A DNA stretch of 64,000 nt from Mytilisepta virgata (lineage: Eukaryota; Mollusca; Bivalvia; Mytilida; Mytilidae), in contig CM051521.1 in NCBI GenBank assembly GCA_028015205.1, positions 67,440,314-67,504,313 on the forward strand, read 5' to 3'. Numbering within the stretch: position 1 is the stretch's first letter; each line of letters starts with the position of its first letter. The notes under the pieces were generated by a model. The model searched no databases. It was not told the origin of the DNA and worked only from the letters and a program-made list of their open reading frames with translations. A program made the translations under genes and the position numbers. Shown piece by piece: positions 42,181 through 53,572 of the stretch.

Positions 42181-43692
42181 AACACTTGTTTGGAAAAATG
42201 GGAAATAATTCCTGAAATAATTCCATAAAGTGGGATTGCACATCTTCAATATGTATTAAAAGATTCTGTGAAGTTTCAATGATGTGGGTGAAAAACTGTA
42301 GGAGAAGTTGATTTCGCAAAATCGGTACCCTCTATTGAAGATGTCAATAAAAAACGACTAAGTTCCAAAGTTTGGAAAAATGGGAAATAATTCCTGAAAT
42401 AATTCCATAAAGTGAGGTGCACATCTTCAATATATATAGAAACATTCTATGAAGTTTCAAGGATGTGGGGGAAAACTGTAGGAGGAGTTGATTTCACAAA
42501 ATAGGTACCCTCTATTGAAGATGTCAATAAAAAACGACTAAGTTCCAAAGTTTGGAAAAATGGGAAATAATTCCTGAAATAATTCCATAAAGTGAGGTGC
42601 ACATCTTCAATATATATAGAAACATTCTATGAAGTTTCAAGGATGTGGGTGAAAAACTGTAGAAGGAGTTGATTTCACAAAATAGGTACCCTCTATTGAA
42701 GATGTCAATAAAAAAAACAACTAAGTTCCAAAGTTTGGTAAAATGGGAAATAATTCCTGAAATAACTCCATAAAGTGAGGTGCACATCTTCAATATATAT
42801 AGAAACATTCTATGAAGTTTCAAGGATGTGGGGCAAAAACTGTAGGAGGAGTTGATTTCACAAAATAGGTACCCTCTATTGAAGATGTCAATAAAAAACG
42901 ACTAAGTTCCAAAGTTTGGAAAAATGGGAAATAATTCCTGAAATAATTCCATAAAGTGAGGTGCACATCTTCAATATATATAGAAACATTCTATGAAGTT
43001 TCAAGGATGTGGGTGAAAAACTGTAGGAGGAGTTGATTTCACAAAATAGGTACCCTCTATTGAAGATGTCAATAAAAAAACAACTAAGTTCCAAAGTTTG
43101 GAAAAATGGGAAATAATTCCTGAAATAATTCCATAAAGTGAGGTGCACATCTTCAATATATATAGAAACATTCTATGAAGTTTCAAGGATGTGGGTGAAA
43201 AACTGTAGGAGGAGTTGATTTCACAAAATAGGTACCCTCTATTGAAGATGTCAATAAAAAACGACTAAGTTCCAAAGTTTGGAAAAATGGGAAATGATCC
43301 CTGAAATAACTCCATAAAGTGAGGTGCACATCTTCAATATATATAGAAACATTCTATGAAGTTTCAAGGATGCGGGTGAAAAACTGTAGGAGGAGTTGAT
43401 TTCACAAAATAGGTACCCTCTATTGAAGATGTCAATAAAAAACGACTAAGTTCCAAATTTTGGAAAAATGGAAAATAATTCCTGAAATAATTCCATAAAG
43501 TGAGGTGCACATCTTCAATATATATATAAACATTCTATGAAGTTTCAAGGATGTGGGTGAAAAACTAGGAGGAGTTGATTTCACAAAATAGGTACCCATT
43601 TTCCCCGCCCGCCTGCCACCCGCCACCGCCCGCCGCCGCCCGCCCGACATTCGCCATACTATAACCCGGATTTGCACTCTGTGCAACCCGGC
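42181..43692 (+). mobile_element. R3: eight tandem 181-bp units with CCCGCC tail
   Basis: Units beginning AGTTCCAAAGTTTGG at 42361, 42541, 42724, 42905, 43087, 43268 and 43449, plus a partial first unit at about 42182, spacing 180-183. The last unit runs into CCCGCCCGCCTGCCACCCGC-type sequence (43604-43647) and a hairpin TTGCAC-TCT-GTGCAA (43672-43686). Many inner units are near-identical. The minus-strand open frames across it are by-products of the period. Confidence 0.9.
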
Positions 43693-44104
43693 CAAAAAAG
43701 GGTAGGTGAAAACACAACATTTTTATACCACTTCATGTAGCAATTTTAAAAGGCGACGAATGTACCCTGAAACTACATGTGCTGAAGGCAGTTGAATGTG
43801 TACTTTGGAAAACACATATACTCAGTTCTCCAAATTACGCAGGAATCCTTGGTAGGATGCTCTGAGGTTGGTCTGTTTTTGAAATATTTGAAGTGGGGAG
43901 GCCTATTTTTTGTCAGTTATCTTTCTGTAATGGTAAGAATTTGGAAAGGAATTCCTTAAAAATACTTATATACAGTGAAGCTTGAAGAAATATGTTTTAT
44001 TTGATATATGGTTGTCTATGGGTATATGATACAGCCAATTGTCCATTTATCAATCTTTTGAGTATGTTCCTTCATGACGTCATGAAAGGTACTAAGAAAA
44101 ACTG
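43693..44104. other. Spacer, nothing recognised
   Basis: No coding region or repeat family seen. Confidence 0.4.
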
Positions 44105-44324
44105 TTGTGTGCAGTTTACCCCTATGTTCTATTTTTAGCCATGTTTCTTGACGAACAATAAAATAAAACACATACTTTATTCTAGATACCCTAAGGATCA
44201 TTGAGTCTAAGTATGGCTGTAATTGATTCAGTGGTTTCAGATCTTTGAAAAAGTTTACGATGGACAACGGACACCAAGTGATAGCAAAATCTCACATGTC
44301 CTTTTAGGACAGGTGAACTAAAAA
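44105..44324 (+). repeat. R1 tail fragment
   Basis: The last part of an R1 module (GTTCTATTTTTAGCCATG, GTTTCAGATC, GACAACGGACACCAAGTGAT) and the closing hairpin CTCACATGTCCTTTTAGGAC then AGGTGAACTAAAA. Confidence 0.7.
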
Positions 44325-46069
44325 TGTAAACAGTTTTTTAAATACCTAACCTTACCATGTGAATGATGCCTCAATGCATCATGGCCCTTTCCAGCCATTT
44401 GTATGCCCCTAATCCTCTCCACTGATATCTGGATACACTTTTTCGGTCTTTATTGCAAGACAAACATTATAGCTACAGAAGCAGTAACATTTGTGACCCA
44501 AATTCACATGTATGAATTAACAGTACCATGCAGAATAGCCTTGGTGCCATCATTTGTCACAAAGGGTGAATTAAGAGGGAGGGGTGGGCTGCCTTTAAGG
44601 GCCCCAAATGGAATATTGTGGGTTGGGTAAATTTTACTAATGAGCTGTACAGGAACAGCAAGGGTCATTTAATACCTCAGTGTGTGAAATATTTTAAATT
44701 TTTTTTTGATTTTTGGAGCACCCTAAACAGAGCAAAAATGCCCAAAATTGCACTTTTGGCCTCCAAGGACTTCCATACATCGATCCTACAACACAATTTT
44801 AGTTAGTTTTACCTCTTGATAGGAATTAATGGAAAGATGGCATCCCACTCTCAACACATCATTACTAGGTATGTGGGGCATTCACTTTGGTTTCCAAGGC
44901 AATGGGAACTTCCCAAAATCAGCAAAAATAGGCATATTTCAGGTAGGGAGGGCTTTTTTCCCCACCACCTCCAATCTTCCCTACCTCTTATATAATGCAC
45001 TGGTAAAATTTCATTCACAAATTCTGCCTCATTTGCATATTACAAACGAAAGTTTGCAAAGTCTTGAAAACAGACAATTTCTGAAAATTAATTCAGGGTT
45101 GAAAGTGTTAATAGATTTGTGGTTTGGCACATCAGATGTCATGAAAATACTGCGATAAAATTTCCCGATCAGACTATGATATTGTACAGTAAAGTACTGA
45201 TTTTATATGTGCTGATAAAACAAAGTCTTAGAACAAACAGATTCTTCAGATTTGTAAAGGAACAAAGCTTGCCATGAATTTAACAAGATTAACTAAATAA
45301 CTAAATCTGTAATTAATTTTACCATATGTGAAATATGTATTGACAAAATTGCAATCACTTGTCACCAAATACCTCGGGGCATATACATGTATCTTTATAT
45401 ATAATCTGATTACGATCAATTATGTCTGCTTTATTATCTTTTTACAAGATGTTTTTACTGTATTTTATGAGAAAGTATGTATTGTTTAGGCCTACTTAGG
45501 ATTAATATTTTTCTTGAATGTTTGATTAAAAATAAATCGGAAGTGAATTCTGCGACAATTTACAGAGTCAAAATATTTTTAAAGAAAATTGCTTGAGCGC
45601 TTATATGTTGCCAAAGACAAAATTACATGAAACACTATATCCTCTGGGGGATATAGATGACTCATCATATGTGAGTATCCAAGTGCATACTGTAAAAACG
45701 CAATTGTTCAATGTTGTCTCGAATAGGAACATCAAAACTCTGTGGTTTCAAACTTCATTGCATTTAAGATAAAGTAAAACTATTATTTTTCGTTTGATAT
45801 TTAAATTCATGTTTTACTGGGACCAAAGAAAACCAGGAAAAATGGTATACCACGAATAATATTGAATTCACAGTATATCAGTGTAAGGATCTGTTTTCTC
45901 TTATCATTTTTAAACCATTAAAAAATCTCCAAAATTCTCCCCAAGATCTAAAATAATTTGCTATGTACTCATTGTTTCCATGGTTTCAGATGATAATTTC
46001 TTTGAAATGATGGCTTATGATTGACACTCATTCGATTCATAATTTTCAATACATATCACAAATGAAGGG
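44325..46069. other. Spacer, nothing recognised
   Basis: About 1.75 kb without repeat families of this window. Open frames at 44403-44630 and 44829-45158 show no recognisable domains. I do not call genes here. Confidence 0.4.
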
Positions 46070-46460
46070 CTTTGCTAAGCAAAGCATGATACGACCACAA
46101 CATGCTTTTTTGGCACCTGTATCTCAATAACTGTAAAAGATAGTGAAAATTTGTTGGCATATTATTGAAAGTACTCATCAAGATGAATTAAAAGAAAATA
46201 TCTCCATTGAAATCAGATGAAAAATACAATTTTTTATGTTTTCTCAAAAATTGCGAACTTTGACCCCTTGTATCTCAGAAGCAATAAAAGATACAAACGA
46301 TTGTTGACATACTAAACAAAGCAATCACCAAAGTGAATTAAATGAAAATATCCCCATTAAAATTGGATGAATTTTATATATCAAGGCACATTGCTTTTTT
46401 GGCACATTTTACCCCTAATATCTCAAAAACCGTAATAGATGAACTCAGTTGGGCATACTA
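46070..46460 (+). repeat. R4 head and three units
   Basis: Head GCTTTGCTAAGCAAAGC (a hairpin) then ATGATACGACC, followed by about three units of 125-150 bases with TATCTCA, AAAGAT and GAATTAAA-GAAAATATC phrases. The other R4 heads are at about 49745 and 55790. Confidence 0.6.
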
Positions 46461-47846
46461 AGTCAACAAAATTCATCCCCACTTTTTTTATTATTAGTAA
46501 CAGCAGCCATGTCGGTTGGAAGTCTGGGATGCCGGACATAATTCTGGAAGGGGGCCACCCAAGGATCATTGAACCAAAGTTTGGTCCTAGTTGGCCCAGT
46601 GTTTTCAGAGGAGAAGACAAAGGACAGTGTACGCCGGACGACGTCTTTAAAGGGCAAAAACTCCTATAAGGGGTCAATTGACAATTTTGGTCATGTTGAC
46701 TTATTTGTAAATCTTACTTTGCTGAACATTTTTTGTGTTTACAGTTTGTCTTTATCTATAATAATATTCAAGATAATAACCTAAAACTGCAAAATTTCCT
46801 TAAAATTAAAGAACCTTTGTGAGCACGCTCACATACCCCACGTCTTCATATTGTCACTGGAGAAACAAAATCTCAGTTCACAAGTAAAATGAACACAATC
46901 AAATGCTTACCTTCACATATTTATCCTAACTTGAATGGCAGCATGTTGGGAAATTTAAATTCCAAGCGAGAGGAGTCAACAGTAATAGTATAGTGAGGCA
47001 AATAAGTTCAAAGGGGCGTAACTCTTGGAAAAAAAATTGAATCGTAATTTCCTGTCGATATGCACATCTACGTAGTATGTCCTTATTATCTGAAAAGGTT
47101 TCATGAAATTCTGTTGTGTGGTTTGAGAGGAGTTGCGATGACAAACTGTTGCAGTAGTACATTAAAGTAAATAAGTTCAAAGGGGCGTAACTCCTAGAAA
47201 AAAAATTGAATCGCAATTTCCTGTCGATATGCACATCTACGTAGTATGTCCTTATCATCTGAAAAGGTTTCATGAAATTCTGTTGTGTGGTTTGAGAGGA
47301 GTTGCGATGACAAACTGTTGCAGTAGTACATTAAAGTAAATAAGTTCAAAGGGGCGTAACTCCTAGAAAAAAATTGAATCGCAATTTCCTGTCGATATGC
47401 ACATCTACGTAGTATGTCCTTATGATCTGAAAAGGTTTCATGAAATTCTGTTGTGTGGTTTGAGAGGAGTTGCGATGACAAACTGTTGCAGTAGTACATT
47501 AAAGTAAATAAGTTCAAAGGGGCGTAACTCCTAGGAAAACAATTGAATCACAATTTCCTGTCGATATGCACATCTACGTAGTATGTCCTTATTATCTGAA
47601 AAGGTTTCATGAAATTCTGTTGTGTGGTTTGAGAGGAGTTGCGATGACAAACTGTTGCAGTAGTACATTAAGGTAAATAAGTTCAAAGGGTCGTAACTCC
47701 TAGAAAAAAAATTGAATCACAATTTCCTGTCGATATGCACAACTACATAGTATGTCCTTATTATCTAAAAAGGTTTCGTGAAATTCTGTTGTGTGGTTTG
47801 AGAGGAGTTGCGATGACAAGAAACAGGACTGACGGACTGACAGACG

Positions 47847-47900
<54 letters not shown>

Positions 47901-48279
47901 TAACAATTCAGGGGCAATAACCCAACAAAGGGTTGACCAATTCGTCTGAATATTTCATGGCAGGTAGATCTTGACCTGATGAACATTTTACCCTATGTCA
48001 GTTTTACTCTAAATGCTTTAGTTTTTGAGATATAACCCAACAACCGCAGTTTACCTCCTATGTTCTATTTTTAGCCATGGTGGCCATGTTTCTCGACAGA
48101 CAATAAAATAAAACAAAAAATTTATTCTAGATACCCTGGGGATCATTCAGTCTAAGTATGGCTGTAATTGGTTCAGTGGTTTCAGAGGAGATCTTTGAAA
48201 AAGTTTACGACGGACGACTGACGGATGCCAATTGATAGCAAAAGCTCACATGTCCTTTTAGGAAAGGTGAGCTAAAAAT
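46461..48279 (+). mobile_element. R1 element interrupted by an R2 element
   Basis: The R1 core (GTCGGTTGGAAGTCTGGGAT, GGGCAAAAACTCCTATAAGG) runs to TTAA at 46806-46809 and resumes at TTAACAATTCAGGGGC (47900). It closes with the hairpin tail ending AGCTAAAAA at about 48279. Other R1 copies show the uninterrupted AAAATTAACAATTCAGG. Confidence 0.8.
46810..47899 (+). mobile_element. R2 element, complete, 1,090 bp
   Basis: Inserted in R1 between copies of TTAA. The left end is AGAACCTTTGTGAGC with a GTGAGC/GCTCAC hairpin. Five units of 168-170 bases follow (AAGTTCAAAGGGGCGTAACT near 47004, 47172, 47342, 47510 and 47679), then GACGGACTGACAGACGGACG and the hairpin TTATACCC...GGGGTATAA. Because it sits in another repeat, both ends are defined. 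Non-coding. Confidence 0.85.
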
Positions 48280-48590
48280 GTGACTCAAGTGTGAAATTCA
48301 GGTGAAGGTCTTGTACAGCCATGTACACCAAGGACTATCTATATATCAAATATGGTTGGTCTATGTATTGCAGTTGCTGGAAATGGACATTATCCCAAAA
48401 TGTGAAACAAGTCACTCAAGCATAAAATAGAGGTAATAAGTAAGGTGTCATATGTTAAAGTGGTATATACCCACTAAAAACTTCTATCAACCAAATACTG
48501 TGGGTCTAGTTAAGTACAGTTTCTGAGAAATAGACTTAATCATGACAAGATTGCTACATGTAGCCATATGTCCCCTGCCGAAGAGAAAAG
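48280..48590 (+). repeat. R5 tandem units
   Basis: Units with GTCACTCAAGCATAAAATAG and GGTCTAGTTAAGTACAGTTT phrases, related to 49480-49740, 52685-53190 and 59340-59745. Non-coding. Confidence 0.55.
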
Positions 48591-49470
48591 TCTAAACCCC
48601 ACATTATTGAAATGGCGGCATAGGATCAAGTACATGTGGTGACTTATTAATAAACAATCCTACAAAATTTGAACAAAATCTGATCAGAAGTCTCAGAGGA
48701 GTTGCTTTCACAAAGTGTTCCTTAATAGTGTCACATGCACAAAAAACTTTAAAGTCCCATATTTACTCCTGTAAAATTTGTCAAATCAAAATGGTAGTGG
48801 AATAGGATCAAGTAAAAAAGGTGACTAAAAATCCTACAAAATTTGAATGAAATATGATCAGTGGTCTCAGATGAGTTGCGTCCACAAAGTGTTTCTATAG
48901 TGTCAAATATAGAAAAAAGTTAAAGTTCCATAACACCCGTAAAATTTGTCGAATAAAAATGGAGGTATGATAGGATCAAGTACATATGGTGACTAACAAT
49001 CTTACAAAATTTGAACACAATCCGATCAATTGTCTCAGAGGAGTTGCGTCAACAAAGTGTTCCTATAGTGTCACATGCACAAAAACGTTAAAGTCCCATA
49101 ACTCCCGTAAAATTTGTCAAATCAAATTTGCAGTGTGATATGATCAAGTACATGTGGTAACTAACAATCCTACATAATATGAACGAAATCTGATCAGCGG
49201 TCAGAGGAGTTGCATCCACAAAGTCTTCCTAAAGTGTTAAATGCTGAAAAAAGTTAAAGTCCCATAACTCCCATAAAATTTGTCGCATCAAAATGGCAGC
49301 TGATAAGATCAAGTACATATGGTGACTAACAGCTGTATAAAATTTTAACCAAATCCGATCAGCGGACTCATAGGAGTTGCGTCCACAAATAACTGTGATG
49401 GATGGACAAACGGACAGACAGACACAGACCATTACTAGGTCCCTCCGTCGCATTGTGGCGGGGGACAAAA
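48591..49470 (+). mobile_element. R2-type element with five units and GGACAAA hairpin
   Basis: Five units of about 170 bases (AAAGTCCCATAACTCCCGTA, GATAGGATCAAGTACATATG, GGAGTTGCGTCCACAAAGTG). Then GGATGGACAAACGGACAGAC and a hairpin GTCCCTCCGTCGC...GCGGGGGAC. The core differs from other R2 copies; the tail design is the same. Confidence 0.7.
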
Positions 49471-49741
49471 ATTTATATTAAGTCACTCAAACATGAAATT
49501 AAGGTCAAGTTCAGCTGACAAGTGTTAGACTGGCCCTAAGAACTATCTACAAATCAAATTTGGTAGATCTACATATTAGTTGCTGAGAAATGGACTTAAT
49601 CTCGAAAATTTGTCAAAAAAGTCACCCAAGCATGAAATTGAGGTCAAGGTCCAGAGACAGGTGTCAGACTGGCATGTACCGACTAAGAACTATTTATAGA
49701 CCAGATACAGTGGGTCTAGGTATTACAGTTACTTAATAAAC
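49471..49741 (+). repeat. R5 tandem units
   Basis: About one and a half units of the R5 satellite (AAATTGAGGTCAAGGTCCAG, ACAGGTGTCAGACTGGCATG, AAGAACTATTTATAGACCAG). Confidence 0.65.
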
Positions 49742-50420
49742 AGCTGTGCCATGAGCGCATGATACGCCCGTCGTCTTGTGAAAAAACATAATAAATGTTT
49801 TTGGAATGCCCCTTTATTTAGTGGAGCTGCTGGTGGGATGTATATGGAAACCAGCAAAACATAAGCGTGTAAACTTTTAAGCAATAGAGATATGGCGCGA
49901 ATGTGACCAAAAAAGACTACTTTTTTTTACCAAAAAGCTCAATAAAAATTCAATAACTCAAAAATAAAAAAAAGAATCATCAGAAAAAGTAAACAGATCT
50001 TCAGATTAATATAACTAACAAGTGTGTGAAGTTTTATGCAATAATCATAAAAAGTTTCTGAAATATGGCGCGACATGTGAAACCGCCCCCCCCCCCTTTT
50101 TTTTTTACAAAAAAAAACTCAATAACTCTAAAATAAAATTTTGAATCATCACCAAAAAGAATACAGATCTTTAGATTAATATAACTGAGAAGTGTGTACA
50201 GTTTTATGCAATAATCATAAATTGTTTTTGAGATACGGCGCGACATGTGAAAACCCCCCCCCCCTTTTTTTTACAAAAAAATCAATAACTCTAAAATAAA
50301 ATTTTGAATCATCACCAAAAAGTATACAGATCTTTAGATTAATATAACTAAGAAGTTTGTAAAGTTGTAAGCAATAATCATAAATTGTTTTTGAGATATG
50401 GCTCGACATGTGAGAAAAAA
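49742..50420 (+). mobile_element. R4 element, left part, with C/T-run units
   Basis: Head AGCTGTGCCATGAGCGCATG then ATACGCCCGTCG. Three units of about 165 bases each hold GGCGCGACATGTGAAA followed, in two, by a C-run and a T-run (50083-50107, 50256-50272). The element is interrupted at 50421 by an R1 copy and continues at 52481. Confidence 0.7.
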
Positions 50421-52480
50421 CTAGAGGCTCTCAAGAGCCTGTATCGCTCACCTGGATTTAACTTTTCACCTTGAGCAGACCTAAAAATTTAAGTGTTGCA
50501 GTCAATTTGGCTGGTTTTTCTATAGGATTCTATGTTAAACTAATTTCAGCTGTGGCACTCATCTTGGTTGACAGTCCAGTTTCTAAAAGAGAACCATCTA
50601 AGGACCATTTCTGCTAAGTATTGTTCCAACTGGCTAAGCGGTTTCAGACTAGAAGATCGGACATATTTCTAAAGAGGACCTCCTAAGGACCAATGCTGCC
50701 AAGTCTGGCTCCAATATGTCAAGTGGTTTCAGACAAGAAGATTTTTCAATGAATTTTTCCACAGGGCCCTATGTTAAACTAAGTTCGGGTGTGGCGGCCA
50801 TCTTGGTTGACAGTCTTAGGTCATCGCACAAAATTCTGAAAGAGGACCATCTAAGGACCATTGCTACCAAGTCTAATTCTAATTGGCTTAGTGGTTTCAG
50901 ACGAGAAGATTTTTGAGTGAATTTCCCATAGGGTCCTATGTTAAACTAAGTTCTGCTGTGTTGGCCATCTTGGTTCACAGTCCACGAAATCAGACATATT
51001 TCTGAAAAAGTGACCTCCTAAGGACCAATGCTGCCAAGTCTGGCTCCAATATGTCAAGTGGTTTCAGACAAGAAGATTTTTCAATGAATTTTCCTATAGG
51101 GCCCTATGTTAAACTAAGTTCGGTTGTGGCGGCCATCTTGGTTGATAGTCCGGGTCATCGCACAAAATTCTGAAAGAGGACCATCTAAGGACCAATGCTA
51201 CCAAGTCTAATTCTAATTGGCTTAGTGGTTTCAGACGAGAAGATTTTTGAATGAATTTCCCATAGGGTCCTATGTTAAACTAAGATCTGCTGTGGCGGCC
51301 ATCTTGGTTCACAGTCCACGAAATCTGACACATTCTGAAAGAGGACTTCCTAAGGACCAATGCTGCCAAGTATGGCTCCAATCTGTCAAGTGGTTTCAGA
51401 CAAGAAGATTTTTCAATGAATTTTTCCATAGGGCCCTATGTTAAACTAAGTTCGGTTGTGGCGGCAATCTTGGTTGATAGTCCGGGTCATCAGACACACC
51501 TCTGTAAGAGGACCATCTAAGGACCATTGCTGCCAAGTCTGGTTCCAATTAGTCAAGTGGTTTAAGACAAGAAGATTTTTCAATGAATTTTCCCATAGGG
51601 CCCTATGTTAAATTAAGTTCGGCTGTGGCGGCCATCTTGGTTAACAGTCCGGGTCATTGGACATATTTCTGAAAGAGAACCTCCTAAGAACTATTACTGC
51701 CAACTTTGGTTGCAACTGGACTTGTAGTTTCATATTAAAAGATTTTTGAGTCACCCCCCTTTTTTTTCTATTTTTAGTAACAGCAGCCATCTCGGTTGGA
51801 AGTCGGGGATGCCAGACATACTTTTCGAAGGGGGCCACCCAAGGACCATTCCACCAAAGTTTGGTCTCATTTGGCCCAGTGGTTTGAGAGGAAAAGATCT
51901 TTAAAGGAAAGTTTACGCTGGATGCCGTCTTTAAAGGGCAAAAACTCCTGTAAGGGGTCAATCAACGATTTTGGTCTTGTTGACTTATTTGTATATCTTA
52001 CTTTGTTGAACATTTTTTCTGTTTACAATTTGTCTTTATCTATAATAGTATTCAAGATAATAACCTAAAACTGCAAAATTTCCTTAAAATTAACAATTCA
52101 GGGGCAATAACCCAACAAAGGGTTGACCGATTCGTCTGAAAATTTCATGACAGGTAGATCTTGACCTGATGAACATTTTTACCCCTGTCAGTTTTGCTCT
52201 AATTGCTTTAGTTTTTGAGATATAAGACAAAAACTGCAGTTTACCCCTATGTTCTATTTTTAGCCATGTCGGCCATATTGGTTGGCAGGCGGGGTCATCG
52301 GACATATTTTTTAAACTAGATACCCTAATGATGCTTGTGGCCAAGTTTGGTTCAATTTGGCCCAGTAGTTTCAGAGGAGAAGATTTTTGTAAAAGTTAAC
52401 GGACAACGGACGACGACGGACGACGGAGGCCAAGTGATGAGAAAAGCTCACTTGACCCTTTGGGTCAGGTGAGCTAAAAA
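50421..52480 (+). mobile_element. R1 element, full-length 2,060 bp
   Basis: Head CTAGAGGCTCTCAAGAGCCT then GTATCGCTCACCTGG. About eight satellite units follow, alternating two subtypes, then the right-hand module (GGGCAAAAACTCCTGTAAGG, CAATTCAGGGGCAATAACCC), GACGACGGACGACGGA, and the tail hairpin AGCTCACTTGACCC...GGGTCAGGTGAGCT-AAAAA. Inserted in an R4 element, so both ends are defined. Confidence 0.85.
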
Positions 52481-52684
52481 CACACCCCTGTTTTAGTTAC
52501 AAAGTCCCGTAACTCAAAAAATTTTAATCTCATTTTCACCAAAAAGTATACAGATCGTTTGACCTTCATAAGAAACAACTATGTTAAGTTTCATGAAATT
52601 TGGATAAGTTGTTCTCAAGTTACGGTGCGACATGTTTACGACGAACAAAATTTTGACGGGCGTACAAAATGGACTTTATCAAGA
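52481..52684 (+). mobile_element. R4 element, right part
   Basis: Resumes after the R1 insertion with CACACCCCTGTTTTAG and another unit (AAAGTATACAGATCG, GTTACGGTGCGACATG), ending near TTTACGACGAACAAAATTTT. Confidence 0.6.
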
Positions 52685-53270
52685 AACTTGGATGCAAGTC
52701 ACTCAACCATGAAATTATGGTCAAGATCCAGAGACAAGTTTCAGACTGGCATGTTCCCACTAAGAACTATCAATAGACCATATACGGTGGGTGTAGGTAT
52801 TACAGTTGACCCTATCACGAAATTGTAACACAAGTCACTCAAGCATTAAATTGAGGTCAAGGTCCACAGACAGGTGTCAGACTGGCATATGCCTACTAGG
52901 AACTATCTATTCACCAGATATAGTGGGCTTAGGTATTACAGTTGCTAAGAAATGGACTTAATCACGAAAATGTGACACAGGTCACTGAACCATGAAACTG
53001 AAGTCAAGTCGAGAAATGGATTTAACCATGAAAATGTGACTTGAAAAAACTTCGGTCACTCAAGCTTGAAACTGAGGTCAAAGTTCCAAGCCAGGTGTCA
53101 GACTGGCATGTGCCCACTAAGAACTATCTATGGACCAGATATGGTGGGCTTAGGTATTTTAGTTGCTAAGAAATGTATTTAACCTGACAATACTTGGGAC
53201 GCAGAATTTACATTTATGTTTATGAAGTTAGTGAACCATGAAAACCAGGTTGTGGTCACAAGACAAGTAT
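52685..53270 (+). repeat. R5 tandem array
   Basis: Three to four units of the R5 satellite, with GTCACTCAAGCATTAAATTG, ACAGGTGTCAGACTGGCATA and GGTATTACAGTTGCTAAGAA. The unit length varies by deletions. Non-coding. Confidence 0.65.
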
Positions 53271-53430
53271 CTATACTACGGCAAACTTTCTAAGGTATCT
53301 GTGGTAAAAAAATCTTAATTGTAGGTGTTATGTGTGCAAAGTTATTAAAGTTTTAAAAAAGTTATGTCGTCACTGGAAAGTAATACCTATATCTCGCTTT
53401 CTCGACTTTTCGTCACAGGCAATACTAAAC
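53271..53430 (+). repeat. R6 tail-like stretch
   Basis: GGTGTTATGTGTGCAAAGTT, GAAAGTAATACCTATATCTC and CGACTTTTCGTCACAGGCAA, related to the better preserved copy at 60130-60255, which closes in a strong hairpin. Confidence 0.55.
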
Positions 53431-53572
53431 TACCTTAAACCTGAACCTTAACCTAAATTCTAATATTGAAATTCTATAAAGAAATTCCAAGTCGAACATA
53501 TCTAAATTACAACACTGTAACAACAAACTAAATATCATATCTGTGTAAGCAGGAAATTTTAAACTTATAACA

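Noticed and set aside
42181..43692. CRISPR array
   Set aside because: Units of 180-183 bases are contiguous with no unique spacers, and the setting is eukaryotic. It is a satellite array.
44403..45158. Possible host exons at 44403-44630 and 44829-45158
   Set aside because: No recognisable domain, ordinary A+T-rich composition and no matching splice context that I could defend.
46926..47906. Overlapping minus-strand frames with repeated FHETFSD segments
   Set aside because: They follow from a repeat period of about 168 (a multiple of three) in the R2 array, not from coding constraint.
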